NCBI RefSeq assembly: GCF_026725475.1
Contig: NZ_CP109967.1
Location: 186,001 to 250,000 of the forward strand
Origin: Catenovulum adriaticum
GTDB taxonomy: Bacteria > Pseudomonadota > Gammaproteobacteria > Enterobacterales > Alteromonadaceae
Direction: 5' to 3'
Length of the DNA: 64,000 bases
Under the pieces are notes generated by a model that saw only the letters and a list, made by a program, of their open reading frames with translations, was not told the origin of the DNA and did no database searches. The position numbers and the translations under genes were made by a program. Of this stretch, positions 9,480 through 18,918 are shown in pieces. How positions within the stretch are numbered: the first letter of the stretch is position 1; each line of letters opens with the position of its first letter.

Positions 9480-9492
9480 GTTATAATATAAC
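9480..9492. promoter_or_regulatory. Zur-like operator upstream of the MerC-like gene
   Basis: GTTATAATATAAC is a perfect palindrome around a central A and extends to ATGTTATAATATAACAT. This is very close to the gammaproteobacterial Zur consensus as generally described. It lies 63 bases upstream of the leftward MerC-like start and no rightward gene follows for 2 kb, so the MerC-like gene is the likely target. Confidence 0.7.
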
Positions 9493-9866
9493 ATTTTATC
9501 GCAGAGTCAATATTTAGTTAGATTCATTGTTGTATATTAAAGCTTTAGGTTGAGATTAACGGATGAAATTTCAATAAAACAAATTTAAACCAGATGATTA
9601 AATCTTAGATAATAACGATAGCACTTTGTTTTTATTTGATGGCTTAGAAATTTTACAGCAATAATAAAAACCATCTACCAATAAAAGAAAAACAACGAGT
9701 TAGTCATTTTTTGTCTTTATCCGCGTCGTTTTTATGGCGTTTTTAATTTGGCGACGACTTAGTTTGTTCTGATTTTGGCTTCCCGTGCTGATCGCTAAAT
9801 CCATTTAGGCAAACCATCCATACATTAAATATTGTTAGCCAGTTGTCATCGTAATCTGAGGTTAAG
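9493..9866. other. Intergenic stretch with no gene seen
   Basis: AT-rich DNA between the MerC-like promoter and the end of the AraC-type regulator. No frame with protein-like composition, strong hairpin with T-run, or repeat was found. A short minus-strand frame overlapping the regulator tail looks spurious. Confidence 0.5.
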
Positions 9867-10979
9867 TTAATGTTGGTGTTTTTTACGGTAGCTAAGCGGT
9901 GATTGATTATAGGCTGTTTTAAAAACCCGACACAAATGTGGACCATGACAAAAGCCAGTTTCCTCGGCAATTTGTTCTATTTTTTGATTTGAATTACGCA
10001 GTAAATTTTCTGCTTTTTTTAGACGGAATTCCAATAATTTTTTATGGACACTGGTGTTTAAGTGTTTTTTAAACCTCTGTTCGAGATTTCTACGTGATAC
10101 CCCTAAATACTTGGCGACATCGTTTGTACCTATAGGGTTTGTTAGGTTATTTAACAAATACTCTAATGCTTCTTTTACGATTAAATCCCGAGCAGCTAAC
10201 AGGTTGGAGCTTTCTCTTAATGTAATACCAGTTGGCTGAATGTATTGAATTTCTGGTGAAACCTTTTCGCCACCGATAATTCGGTTTAGTAGCAAAGCGC
10301 CTTCATACCCAATTCGTTCGTGATCATGGTTAATACTTGAAAGCGGGACTGGCATGTTGTCACAGATTAATGCGTTATTATCTACCCCAATGACTGAGAA
10401 ATCATGAGGCACCCGATAACCAGCAGACAAACACGTATTTAATAGCCATGCTGCATCGTTATCATTATACGCGAATAGAGCACAGGGTTTATCTAACGTA
10501 TCTAACCAATATTTTATATTGTCATAACTTTGAGTTGCTGCGCCAATTAATTTTGCTGGCGGCTTTAACCCTCTACTAACTAGTTCTTGTTCAAAACTTT
10601 CACAACGCGCCTCTGCAACTGGGTTTTGCTGATGACAAAACCAACCAAACGACTGATGGCCATTTTCACAAAAATGCACTGCCGCTAAACGTCCAATACA
10701 ATCGTTATCGCCCGATATTCTTGGGAGTGGTAAATCGGTTCGCCAAATTGATAAATCAACACATGGAATTTTTGACTGAACCACAAAAGACTCTAATGCT
10801 TGATTAGCATTTAATGAACATATTATACCATCTCCTTCCCAATGAGTTGGAATTTGAAAAGGGCTAAGCATACTGACATTTAAATGCCAACCAAGGTCTC
10901 TGGAAGCTTTTGCTATACCGCGATGCGTTGCCGGGTGGTAATTTCCGAGCAGCATTAAAATTTTTTTAGGTGCTTTCAT
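9867..10979 (-). CDS. XylR-type AraC-family transcriptional regulator
   Basis: A 370-residue cytoplasmic regulator in which a periplasmic-binding-protein-like sensor (about 1-260, opening KKILMLLGNYHPATHRGIAKAS) is joined to a C-terminal AraC DNA-binding domain (about 270-365) with two helix-turn-helix units (NDVAKYLGVSRRNLEQRFKK and IEQIAEETGFCHGPHLCRVFK). This is the architecture of E. coli XylR, which senses D-xylose, but relatives beside glycosidase genes sense other sugars. It faces away from the GH2-GH29-GH117 cassette across a 591-base region rich in GCAATT-containing repeats, so it probably activates that cassette. The inducing sugar is not readable from sequence. Confidence 0.88.
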   Translation of the reverse strand: MKAPKKILMLLGNYHPATHRGIAKASRDLGWHLNVSMLSPFQIPTHWEGDGIICSLNANQALESFVVQSKIPCVDLSIWRTDLPLPRISGDNDCIGRLAAVHFCENGHQSFGWFCHQQNPVAEARCESFEQELVSRGLKPPAKLIGAATQSYDNIKYWLDTLDKPCALFAYNDNDAAWLLNTCLSAGYRVPHDFSVIGVDNNALICDNMPVPLSSINHDHERIGYEGALLLNRIIGGEKVSPEIQYIQPTGITLRESSNLLAARDLIVKEALEYLLNNLTNPIGTNDVAKYLGVSRRNLEQRFKKHLNTSVHKKLLEFRLKKAENLLRNSNQKIEQIAEETGFCHGPHLCRVFKTAYNQSPLSYRKKHQH

Positions 10980-11570
10980 ATTCGCAATTATGCAAGATAT
11001 CTCAGTAATGGTCGATTTTTGACTAAATGGTAAAAAACCATATTGCGCAATTATATAGTAAAGCTAAAACTATCTACAAAGTATCATTTTGTTAACTATT
11101 CCTTTTATTTTTTAACATTTTAGTCGTTATTTACCCCCTCAGGCATTAATAAGTAACCCGAAAAATTACGCTATTATGCAATTTTTCACCCATATCAAGT
11201 GAGGTTTTTTTTGCGTTATTTTGCAATTTTATACTGAAATTGCATATATTGCTATGTTGTTTTTTTTCTTATATGCTTAACTTGAATATAGTTAATTGTA
11301 AACAAATTGGTTTTGGTTTGCTTTAAATACGCATAGTTAAGATATGGTTGGCTACGCTATGGGTGAAGGCTTCCTGCTAGAGTTGAGAGTAGTCAAAATT
11401 TTATATGGTGACGTTGCCGCGGGCATATCAATTGTTGACGGTCGTATGTTTTTTAAGCTTTTAATCAACAAGCTGAAAGCCGGTATTGAAAACCTTTGTT
11501 ACCTTAAATATGAGAAATGAATGAATAATTTAATTGTTGCTTTTTACAAAAATAATGAGAGTGCCCACTA
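10980..11570. promoter_or_regulatory. Regulatory region between the XylR-type gene and GH2, with repeated GCAATT motifs
   Basis: Related words recur: CGCAATTATGCAA (10983), TTGCGCAATTATA (11043), ATTATGCAATTTTT (11173), TTTGCAATTTTA (11220) and AAATTGCATAT (11237). They occur in both orientations and could be regulator half-sites and promoter spacing elements. A 58-codon frame at 11344-11520 has no recognisable family and is not called as a gene. An unusually long T-rich stretch lies near 11205-11270. Confidence 0.35.
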
Positions 11571-14423
11571 ATGAAATGTTTAAAGTATTTAATGGTATTT
11601 ATAGCCTTACAGTTAAGCTTTTTAGTCAATGCGGCTGATATTGCTGCGCAAAGAGTCTATCTGTCTGGCAAAAACACATCGGATGCAGTCGACTGGCAAT
11701 TTAAGTGTGATAAAGGTCGTAAGTGTGGTGAATGGACTAGCATTCCAGTTCCGTCAAATTGGGAGCAGCATGGGTTTGGTCATTACAATTACGGACATGA
11801 TTTACCCAAAGAAAAGCACGATGAAATAGGCACCTATAAAACCACTTTTTTTGCTCCTAAAGCATGGAAAAACAAGCATGTGCGCTTGGTATTTGAAGGG
11901 TCAATGACAGAAACAAGTGTATTTTTAAATGGTAAAAAATTAGGCACTACTCATTTAGGCGGTTATGTGCCATTTCGTCATGATTTAACCAAAGAACACG
12001 AGGCATTTAAGTATGGCGAAGAGAATGAATTAACCGTTGTTGTTGCGAAAAAGTCAACCAATGAAAGTTTAGAGCATGCTGAGCGAAAAGCAGATTACTG
12101 GGTTTTTGGGGGTATTTATCGACCCGTTTATCTTGAGATTCAAAATAAAAGTTTTATTAACCGGGTGGCGATTGATGCCAAAGCGGATGGGACATTTAAG
12201 TTAGATGTATTCCCGCAGCTAAACTACATTACCAAATTTAAGAAAACGCCGCCTATTTATGTCGATGAAGTATATGCACAAATTTATTCACTAGATGGCA
12301 AAAAATTGGGTCAGCCGATGTCTCAGCCGATGATACATGGTAGCGGACGTGTTCGTTTGACTACGCAAGTAAAGGATCATCAATTATGGTCGCCTGAATA
12401 TCCTACTTTGTACGAAGTAAAGGTTGATTTACGCAAAGATGGACAGGTTATATCGCGATATACACAAGGTTTCGGTTTTCGTACTTTTGAGCTAAGACGT
12501 CAAGACGGCTTTTACTTAAATGGTAAAAAAATACGAATTAAAGGGGTTAACCGCAACGTATTTGATCCTATATCGGGCCGTGCAGTAAGTACTCAAAAAG
12601 TGTGGGATGACGCTCGTGCAATTAAGTCAGCGAATATAAATTTAGTCCGCTCGCATTTACCACCTACCACTGAATTTATGGAGGCTTGTGACGCGCTAGG
12701 TTTATTAGTGATTACAGAACTGACGAACTGGCATGATCCCTGGATTGATACACCGATTGGACGCAATATTGCTTATGAATTGGTAACGAAATACCAAAAT
12801 CATCCATCGGTGATTTTATGGGCGAATGGTAATGAAAGCGGGTTTAACTTAGAAATTGACGACATTTACCATTTAGTCGATTTACAAGATCGCCCAGTGA
12901 TTCACCCTTGGACCAATTTTGAAGATATTGAAACGTTTCATTACCCAACTTATAAAGAGTTTAAAGAAAAACTAGCCAAACCAACGGTTTATTTGCCTAC
13001 AGAGTTTTTACATGGTTTATACGATGGCGGTCATGGTGCAGGCCTAGAAGATTACTGGCAAGCAGTGATGCAGTCGCCAACGGGCGCGGGTGGCGTATTA
13101 TGGTGTTGGGGCGATGCTGCTTTATCTCGTACAGATAAGAACGGGGAGATGGATACAGCGGGTAATATGTCATCTGACGGCATGGTCGGGCCTAATGGCG
13201 AGAAAGAAGCTAGCTTTTATGCCGTTAGAGAAATTTGGTCACCAATTCAAATTAAGCAGCAATCTTTAACAAGCGATTTTTCAGGCAAAATAACAGTTGA
13301 GAATGGATATTACGATACCGAATTGAACAACTGTACTTTTAAATGGCGTTTAGTCAATTTTTCAAAACCATCAAATGAGACAATTAACGTGAACATAATG
13401 GCCTCTGGTTCCGTGAGTGGCCCTGCGGTGCGTCCAGGTGATTCTGGTCAGTTAAATTTGAATTTACCAAAACAGTGGCAGCAAGCCGATGCATTAGCAT
13501 TAACGGCAATAGATCCACATGGTATGGAAGTGATGGAATGGTCGCTTCCAATAGAAAAAGCTCACACTGTATTAGCTAAAACCAGCACGAAAATTGAAAA
13601 AGTAAAGGGTAATCCATTTGAATTAAAAATGGGTCAACAAGTTTGGAAGTTTTCTGAAAAAACAGGCTTGTTAGAGAGCAGTTATTATAAGGGCAAACCA
13701 TCTGGGTTAGCGAATGGGCCATTATTATATGGTGCCACTGAGAATGAACAGTTAGATTTTTCAGCTAGTTGGAAAGCTTCAGCTTATCAACAAGGTGCAG
13801 ACTATATTATTAAATCGACCAATGAAAAAGACGATTCATTTACTTGGACGCTCACAAATCAAGGAACGGTTACGTTAGATTATGATTTTTCTGAGGTGGA
13901 ACAAAAGCTCAAATATTTATCGTTGGGCTTTGATCTTCCAGAAGATAATGTGGCAGCCAAAACTTGGTTGGGTAATGGTCCTTATCGCGTGTGGGCTAAT
14001 CGGCTTAAAGGCGTGCAATATGGCATTTGGCAGAATGATTATAACGATAAGCTAACTGGCTTAAATTTATGGGGTACCCCAGAATTTAAAGGCATTTTTA
14101 GTGGCATTAGTTGGATGAAATTAGAGTTAAAATCGGCTGGCTCATTGTTAATTGATCCTAAAGAAAATAGTTATATTGGGGTATTACGCCCAAGTAATAC
14201 GATTCCCAGTGTGTCAGTGCATCCTAAAAAACTACCGAGAAAAGGGAATGAACCGCTGCACGCTGTATGGAATTATCCGCATGCGGGTGGTTTACATTTT
14301 TTCCATAAATTACCAGGCGTAGGAACTAAGTTTATGTACGCAGAAGAAAGCGGGCCGCAAGGTCAGCCAGCGCAAGTGAATGGTGCGTTAACCGGAAAAA
14401 TCACTTTTCAACTTAATCCATAA
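11571..14423 (+). CDS. GH2 family beta-galactosidase/beta-glucuronidase-like exoglycosidase
   Basis: A 950-residue exported enzyme with a signal peptide (1-21, ending VNA). It has the GH2 order of jelly-roll sugar-binding domain (about 45-200), Ig-like domain (205-315), TIM barrel (320-600) and an extra C-terminal beta-sandwich resembling large bacterial beta-galactosidases. The acid/base Glu is in WANGNES (about 423) and the nucleophile Glu in PTEFLHG (about 478); KGVNRNVFDP and RSHLPPTTEFM are typical barrel motifs. It is followed after 60 bases by GH29 and then GH117, which suggests beta-galactosyl ends of agaran or porphyran oligosaccharides as substrate. Beta-glucuronidase or beta-mannosidase activity cannot be excluded. 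Confidence 0.85.
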   Translation: MKCLKYLMVFIALQLSFLVNAADIAAQRVYLSGKNTSDAVDWQFKCDKGRKCGEWTSIPVPSNWEQHGFGHYNYGHDLPKEKHDEIGTYKTTFFAPKAWKNKHVRLVFEGSMTETSVFLNGKKLGTTHLGGYVPFRHDLTKEHEAFKYGEENELTVVVAKKSTNESLEHAERKADYWVFGGIYRPVYLEIQNKSFINRVAIDAKADGTFKLDVFPQLNYITKFKKTPPIYVDEVYAQIYSLDGKKLGQPMSQPMIHGSGRVRLTTQVKDHQLWSPEYPTLYEVKVDLRKDGQVISRYTQGFGFRTFELRRQDGFYLNGKKIRIKGVNRNVFDPISGRAVSTQKVWDDARAIKSANINLVRSHLPPTTEFMEACDALGLLVITELTNWHDPWIDTPIGRNIAYELVTKYQNHPSVILWANGNESGFNLEIDDIYHLVDLQDRPVIHPWTNFEDIETFHYPTYKEFKEKLAKPTVYLPTEFLHGLYDGGHGAGLEDYWQAVMQSPTGAGGVLWCWGDAALSRTDKNGEMDTAGNMSSDGMVGPNGEKEASFYAVREIWSPIQIKQQSLTSDFSGKITVENGYYDTELNNCTFKWRLVNFSKPSNETINVNIMASGSVSGPAVRPGDSGQLNLNLPKQWQQADALALTAIDPHGMEVMEWSLPIEKAHTVLAKTSTKIEKVKGNPFELKMGQQVWKFSEKTGLLESSYYKGKPSGLANGPLLYGATENEQLDFSASWKASAYQQGADYIIKSTNEKDDSFTWTLTNQGTVTLDYDFSEVEQKLKYLSLGFDLPEDNVAAKTWLGNGPYRVWANRLKGVQYGIWQNDYNDKLTGLNLWGTPEFKGIFSGISWMKLELKSAGSLLIDPKENSYIGVLRPSNTIPSVSVHPKKLPRKGNEPLHAVWNYPHAGGLHFFHKLPGVGTKFMYAEESGPQGQPAQVNGALTGKITFQLNP

Positions 14424-14483
14424 AAATACCGGCGGTTAGCGCTATAACGGCACTGAACGCTGCGTTAAATTCAGGAATATGAA

Positions 14484-16025
14484 GTGAAAATCAATAACAT
14501 TAAATCATTATTTAGGTTAAGTCGGCATGCGCTAATAACCGGTGTTATTTTAGGTGTATTAGCGTCGTGTTCTACGTATTTAACCAATACTGAACGTACT
14601 TACCAAGCAAACTGGGAGTCGCTGTCAAAACATGAAGCTGCCCCCGAGTGGTTTCAAGATGCTAAGTTAGGTATTTATTTTCATTGGGGGCCTTACAGCG
14701 TTCCTGCTTACGGAAGCGCGTGGTATCCGGGAAATATGTATCGCAAAGGCCACCCAGTTTATATGCATCATGTAAAAGCATATGGCCCTGTTTCTGACTT
14801 TGGCTATGAAGACTTTATTCCTATGTTTAAAGCACAGCAGTTTGATCCTAGTGAATGGGCACAATTGTTTAAAAGTGCAGGGGCTAAATTTGCAGGTCCA
14901 GTTGCTCAGCACCATGATGGTTTTGCCATGTGGGACAGCCAGATTAATCCTTGGAATGCGAAAGCTAAGGGGCCAGAGCGAGATATTTTAGGTGAGTTAT
15001 TTACTGAATTAAAAAAGCAAGATGTTAAAACGATAGCTACTTTTCACCACGCTCGAAACGGGCAGCGTAATAAAACGCCGCTTGCAGCAGGGATGACAGA
15101 TTTTAATAGTCACTATCCGTATTACGAAGGATCCCCTACGACAACAACTGATCCTAAACTACGCAAGTTATTTGGTAATTTTGAAACAATAGATGAGTTT
15201 AATCAATATTGGTTAGCTCAAATAAATGAGGTGGTTGATAACTATTCGCCGGATATTATCTGGTTTGATTCATGGATGAATATGCTACCGGAATCATACC
15301 GCCAAAAAATGGCTGCTCATTATTTTAACCATGCAAAAAACACGAACCAAGAAGTGGTAACCGTTCATAAACATAATGATATGCCGATGTCTTTAAGCGT
15401 ATTAGATTTTGAGCAAGGTGGGCGCCGTGACATTCATCCTATGCCTTGGATGACGGATATTACGCTTGGTGATAGTCGTTGGTCTTATATCGAAGGCGAA
15501 AAATATAAACCTGCCGAACTAGTTGTCCGCAATATGATTGATGTGTGGAGCAAAAATGGCATTGTTTTATTAAATGTATCGCCCCGCGCGGATGGTGTGA
15601 TTAATCAAACGCAGAGAGCAGCATTGAAAACCATTGGTGATTGGTTGCAAGTTCATGGAGAAGCAGTATATGGCACGCGACCATTTGATACTTATGGTTA
15701 TGGATCAGCACATAGTGCATCTAGCTCACACGACGGTCAATCAGCAAAAGTAGAATACACAGCAAAGGATGTACGATTTACTGTCGCTAAAAATAACAAA
15801 GCTATGTATATCTTTTTCTTAGGTGAACCTAAGCAAGGTCAAAAAATTAAAATTAAGGCGTTGGGTCGTCATCGTTATGCGCCTCGATCAGCCGTTAAAA
15901 GCGTTAGTTTGTTGGGGAGTGATGTTGAAGTGAAATGGCAAGATGATGCCTATAGTTTCAATCTTGTAATGCCAACTGTCGCAATGAACAACATTGCCAC
16001 TGTATTTAAATTAGAGCTTGAATAA
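14484..16025 (+). CDS. GH29 alpha-L-fucosidase-like lipoprotein
   Basis: A 513-residue protein with a lipoprotein signal (lipobox LASC, Cys29). The GH29 barrel shows WFQDAKLGIYFHWGPYSVPAY, QHHDGFAMWDS and the nucleophile motif DIIWFDSW (Asp about 258); a small beta-sandwich ends the protein. The start is GTG at 14484 behind AGGAA; the ATG just upstream is out of frame. GH29 enzymes release alpha-L-fucose, and some release alpha-L-galactose, which differs only by a 6-hydroxyl. Flanking GH2 and GH117 genes point to red-algal galactans, where L-galactose (porphyran) would be the natural substrate; fucose from fucoidan is the alternative. No sulfatase gene is in view. Confidence 0.88.
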   Translation: MKINNIKSLFRLSRHALITGVILGVLASCSTYLTNTERTYQANWESLSKHEAAPEWFQDAKLGIYFHWGPYSVPAYGSAWYPGNMYRKGHPVYMHHVKAYGPVSDFGYEDFIPMFKAQQFDPSEWAQLFKSAGAKFAGPVAQHHDGFAMWDSQINPWNAKAKGPERDILGELFTELKKQDVKTIATFHHARNGQRNKTPLAAGMTDFNSHYPYYEGSPTTTTDPKLRKLFGNFETIDEFNQYWLAQINEVVDNYSPDIIWFDSWMNMLPESYRQKMAAHYFNHAKNTNQEVVTVHKHNDMPMSLSVLDFEQGGRRDIHPMPWMTDITLGDSRWSYIEGEKYKPAELVVRNMIDVWSKNGIVLLNVSPRADGVINQTQRAALKTIGDWLQVHGEAVYGTRPFDTYGYGSAHSASSSHDGQSAKVEYTAKDVRFTVAKNNKAMYIFFLGEPKQGQKIKIKALGRHRYAPRSAVKSVSLLGSDVEVKWQDDAYSFNLVMPTVAMNNIATVFKLELE

Positions 16026-16095
16026 ATTGGTAAATTGATTGAGTTAATTGGTTTGTGAGCACTGATGAACGATTATAAAAAAGAAGGTAAAGGGT

Positions 16096-17379
16096 ATGAT
16101 GAAAAAAACACTATGGTTAGTATTAAGTATGACTGCCTCACTAACTGCGCTGGCTGACGGTCGGGATATGTTTGGGGCATTTCCTTTTGATTTACCTGAC
16201 AAAAAACCAAATAGACCTTTAAGCGCCGCGCTTGAACGCAATTATGATAATTACTTATCGCCTCGCCAAGAGGAAAACGAGCTATATTCTTTATTTAAAT
16301 ATACCGAATTAACAGGATTTGACTATCACGGTGGCGATGGGACGGTATCGCGTCGTGATCCATCTAAAATTATTTTTGAAAATGGCCAATACTATGTTTG
16401 GTACACCAAAAGGGAAACCGAAGAAATACCGACGGGATTAGGAAACGCACATTTAGCCACTGACACGCGACCCTCCGCTGATTGGGATTTAGCCGAAATT
16501 TGGTATGCAACCTCTAAAGATGGTATCACTTGGGAGGAGCAAGGAATTGCTGTACCTCGTCCGCCAAAACCAAACGTGGGTTGGCGTTCAGTAGCTACGC
16601 CTGACATACTAAAGTGGAAAGACAAATATTATTTATACTACCAAGGGTTTGTTGAAATATCGGGCAAAGGCGATAGTGATTGCCCAGTCGCCGTTTCTGT
16701 GGCGGATTCTCCCAATGGGCCGTGGAAAGCCCTTAATAAAGTGATTATTCCTAATGGTAAAAAAGGCGAGTGGGACCAAAATGCAATTCACGATCCCTAT
16801 CCATTAGTCCACAATGGTAAAATTTATTTATATTATAAGTCAGATTTCGACCGTATCCGCGGTAGTAAAGATCGCGCTATCGCAGTACGAATGCAGGGGT
16901 TAGCAATTGCTGAAAATCCGTTAGGGCCTTTTGTTAAACACCCACTTAACCCTGTTTTGAATTCGGGTCACGAAACGGCACTTTTCCCTTTTAAAGAAGG
17001 GGTTGCAGCACTAATTATTCGTGATGGTAACGAACGTAGTACGGTGCAATATGCGCAGGATTGGGTTAATTTTAATATCGCTTCTGTTACTGAGTTAATG
17101 CCAAATGCTGCTGGATTATATGTACCTGATGCATTTACCAACACTGAATATGGCCAAGGAGTTACGTGGGGACTTTCGCATTTTACGGTAGCAAATGGTT
17201 GGGACAAAAATCACTCAATTTTAACGCGTTTTGACACTGATTTAAGTTTAAAAGTGAATGACCCTGAAATGAAACGACACAATTATCATTATTCGCCAGC
17301 CCATCATTATAAATTTGGCTTGTCAGCTCAACAGAAAAAACGGATTGCAGAGCAAAATAAAAAATTACAGAAACAATGA
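16096..17379 (+). CDS. GH117-like alpha-neoagarooligosaccharide hydrolase
   Basis: A 427-residue protein with a short signal peptide (ending ALA at about 20) and a five-bladed beta-propeller. Features typical of GH117 include an N-terminal arm ending in helices, RRDPSKIIFENGQYYVWYTK (about 75-95), TPDILKWKDKYYLYYQ (about 168), IHDPYPL (about 232) and GHETALFPF (about 290); the His in this last motif is in the region where GH117 enzymes place their unusual acid. GH117 enzymes release 3,6-anhydro-L-galactose from the non-reducing end of neoagaro-oligosaccharides, usually as dimers. It ends the GH2-GH29 cassette. A GH43-type arabinanase-like role is a weaker alternative given the shared fold. 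Confidence 0.8.
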   Translation: MMKKTLWLVLSMTASLTALADGRDMFGAFPFDLPDKKPNRPLSAALERNYDNYLSPRQEENELYSLFKYTELTGFDYHGGDGTVSRRDPSKIIFENGQYYVWYTKRETEEIPTGLGNAHLATDTRPSADWDLAEIWYATSKDGITWEEQGIAVPRPPKPNVGWRSVATPDILKWKDKYYLYYQGFVEISGKGDSDCPVAVSVADSPNGPWKALNKVIIPNGKKGEWDQNAIHDPYPLVHNGKIYLYYKSDFDRIRGSKDRAIAVRMQGLAIAENPLGPFVKHPLNPVLNSGHETALFPFKEGVAALIIRDGNERSTVQYAQDWVNFNIASVTELMPNAAGLYVPDAFTNTEYGQGVTWGLSHFTVANGWDKNHSILTRFDTDLSLKVNDPEMKRHNYHYSPAHHYKFGLSAQQKKRIAEQNKKLQKQ

Positions 17380-17387
17380 TAAGTTTG

Positions 17388-17933
17388 TTAGTTTTCGAGT
17401 TTGGTAATGCCCCAGTAGGCATTGCTCTTAGACTTTAAGACCCAACCCTTTTGAATTAATGGCTTTCTAATATAGCGGTTCATGTATCCATGGCCAAATA
17501 GCACAAGGTTACCTCGCTTTTTAGTCATTTCTATTAGTTGGTCAGCGGCTATATTTGCTCGTTGTTTGGCTTGTTTAAAGGTTTCAAATGAACCTTTAAA
17601 TCCAAGCATCCATAACAACCTTGATAGGTAAACCCAATTCCAAGCTTTTAATTGAAATGGTAATTTATACCTAGGAATTTCCATTTCTCTAAAAAGCGGA
17701 TCAATTTTTTCTGGTGTTTTATTTAAGTAAATGTCTGCTGAATGCATAGCTCGTTTTAAATCACTTGATATCGTATAAAAAGTTTTATATTGAGGGTTTA
17801 TAATTTCAGGTCTACTGCTGGCGGCAACATCAGAAAAATTGTAGCGCCTAATCCAGTTTGTATACCCATGAGCATTTACGATTGGATTGTTTGCCGAGCT
17901 TGGTTTTCCATGCCTAATTAAGACTATTTCCAT
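17388..17933 (-). CDS. Histidine phosphatase family protein
   Basis: A 181-residue cytoplasmic protein with the RHG motif at the N-terminus (VLIRHGKPS), a SSDLKRAMHSAD segment, a basic central helix region, and a C-terminal FGHGYMNRYI that supplies the second catalytic His. It belongs to the phosphoglycerate-mutase-like branch, but the substrate is unknown. It converges on the GH117 gene with 8 bases between them, so the two share a termination region. Confidence 0.82.
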   Translation of the reverse strand: MEIVLIRHGKPSSANNPIVNAHGYTNWIRRYNFSDVAASSRPEIINPQYKTFYTISSDLKRAMHSADIYLNKTPEKIDPLFREMEIPRYKLPFQLKAWNWVYLSRLLWMLGFKGSFETFKQAKQRANIAADQLIEMTKKRGNLVLFGHGYMNRYIRKPLIQKGWVLKSKSNAYWGITKLEN

Positions 17934-18166
17934 TCTAAACCTATTATCTATGTACGGGACAGGTAACTGTTTGCTAGAACCCTTTAAGAAAGAAACATTA
18001 GCTGAGCGTTAAATTTTCGCGCTTGAATGTTTGATTATATGTTTAATTTGTTCTAGTTCTGGGTTTTAGGTTAGTTTGATTATAATTTCAGTTAGCGACA
18101 TTGTGATAGTAAAATATGAATTAATGTATGAACAATAAAAATGGAAAAATTTATATAACGCAATTT

Positions 18167-18838
18167 ATGGCTAAATTAATTATCCGAAAATTTAAACATG
18201 GCGATGAAGCCGAGTTAAAAGAACTGCTATTGAATACAATTACGCGCGTTAATGTTATAGATTATTCACCTGAAGAAATCCAAGCATGGACGGGAAAAGT
18301 AACTAATGAATTAATTTGGCAAAAACATATAGCAGCAATTAACCCCTTTGTAGCTTTAATTCAGAATACCATTGTTGGTTATGCAGATTTGCAAGATGAT
18401 GGTTATATAACCTCAACCCGGTTTAATGAATATGTTTCAAACGGCCTTTTTTCACGGGGACTGCGTTAAATTCACTTGCAATAGGCTAGCTATTGACGCG
18501 TGAATTTGCCTTGTCCACGCAAAAAAATTCTCGTTAGAAACCATGTAGAGCTGTGAGGTTAAATCATTCAATTAGTTAGAATACACCTTAACCCGAGTTG
18601 AGGTTATATAGACCATTTTTATTGTCACTGGCAATATCAAGGAAAAGGTATTGGTAAGGCGTTCATGCAAACTATAATTGAAGCAGGACAAAATCAAGAT
18701 ATTGAACGTTTGTATGCACAAGTGAGTATGACCGCGAGGCCTTTTTTTGAATATTTTGGCTTTACGCTTGTCTCTGAGCAGCAAGTCAAAATTGTTGAAC
18801 AAAAGCTCACCAACTTTGTAATGGAAAAATGGATTTAG
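18167..18838 (+). pseudogene. GNAT acetyltransferase gene split by a small inverted-repeat element
   Basis: Two parts of one GNAT protein flank an inserted element. The left part (from ATG 18167: MAKLIIRKFKHGDEAELKEL) ends at DDGYI near 18409; the right part resumes at about 18605 with YIDHFYCHWQYQGKGIGKAF, containing the acetyl-CoA-binding QxxGxG/A loop, and stops at 18838. Removing the element and one copy of the flanking TATATA rejoins the codons in frame (GYIDHF), so the insertion is recent: no other disabling change is visible. As it stands, the left frame ends at a stop inside the element (18469) and lacks the cofactor loop, so the gene is presumably inactive. Confidence 0.88.
18408..18606. 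mobile_element. MITE-like element, family B copy 1 (inside GNAT gene)
   Basis: About 199 bases bounded by inverted ends TAACCTCAACCCGG and CCGAGTTGAGGTTA style termini, flanked by TATATA on both sides (18404-18409 and 18605-18610). It has no coding capacity. Most of it matches 51954-52209, but it lacks about 57 bases that form a long internal hairpin there. Its right end also matches a fragment at 44981-45018. Confidence 0.85.
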
Positions 18839-18862
18839 CGGTCATTTTTATGGCGCGGGTAT

Positions 18863-18905
18863 TAACGTCTATTTTCACTGCACGTTAAGTTGAAAATAGA
18901 CGTTT
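18863..18905. terminator. Long perfect hairpin between convergent genes
   Basis: AACGTCTATTTTCA pairs perfectly with TGAAAATAGACGTT. It lies between the GNAT remnant and the convergent radical SAM gene and probably ends transcription in both directions. Confidence 0.6.
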
Positions 18906-18918
18906 AACTGATGCGTAT

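Noticed and set aside
9743..9970. 75-codon minus-strand frame overlapping the XylR-type gene
   Set aside because: Overlaps the certain regulator in another frame, has no ribosome site and no recognisable composition.
11344..11520. 58-codon plus-strand frame in the region upstream of GH2
   Set aside because: No ribosome site or family resemblance; it could be a relic, but there is nothing to support a function.
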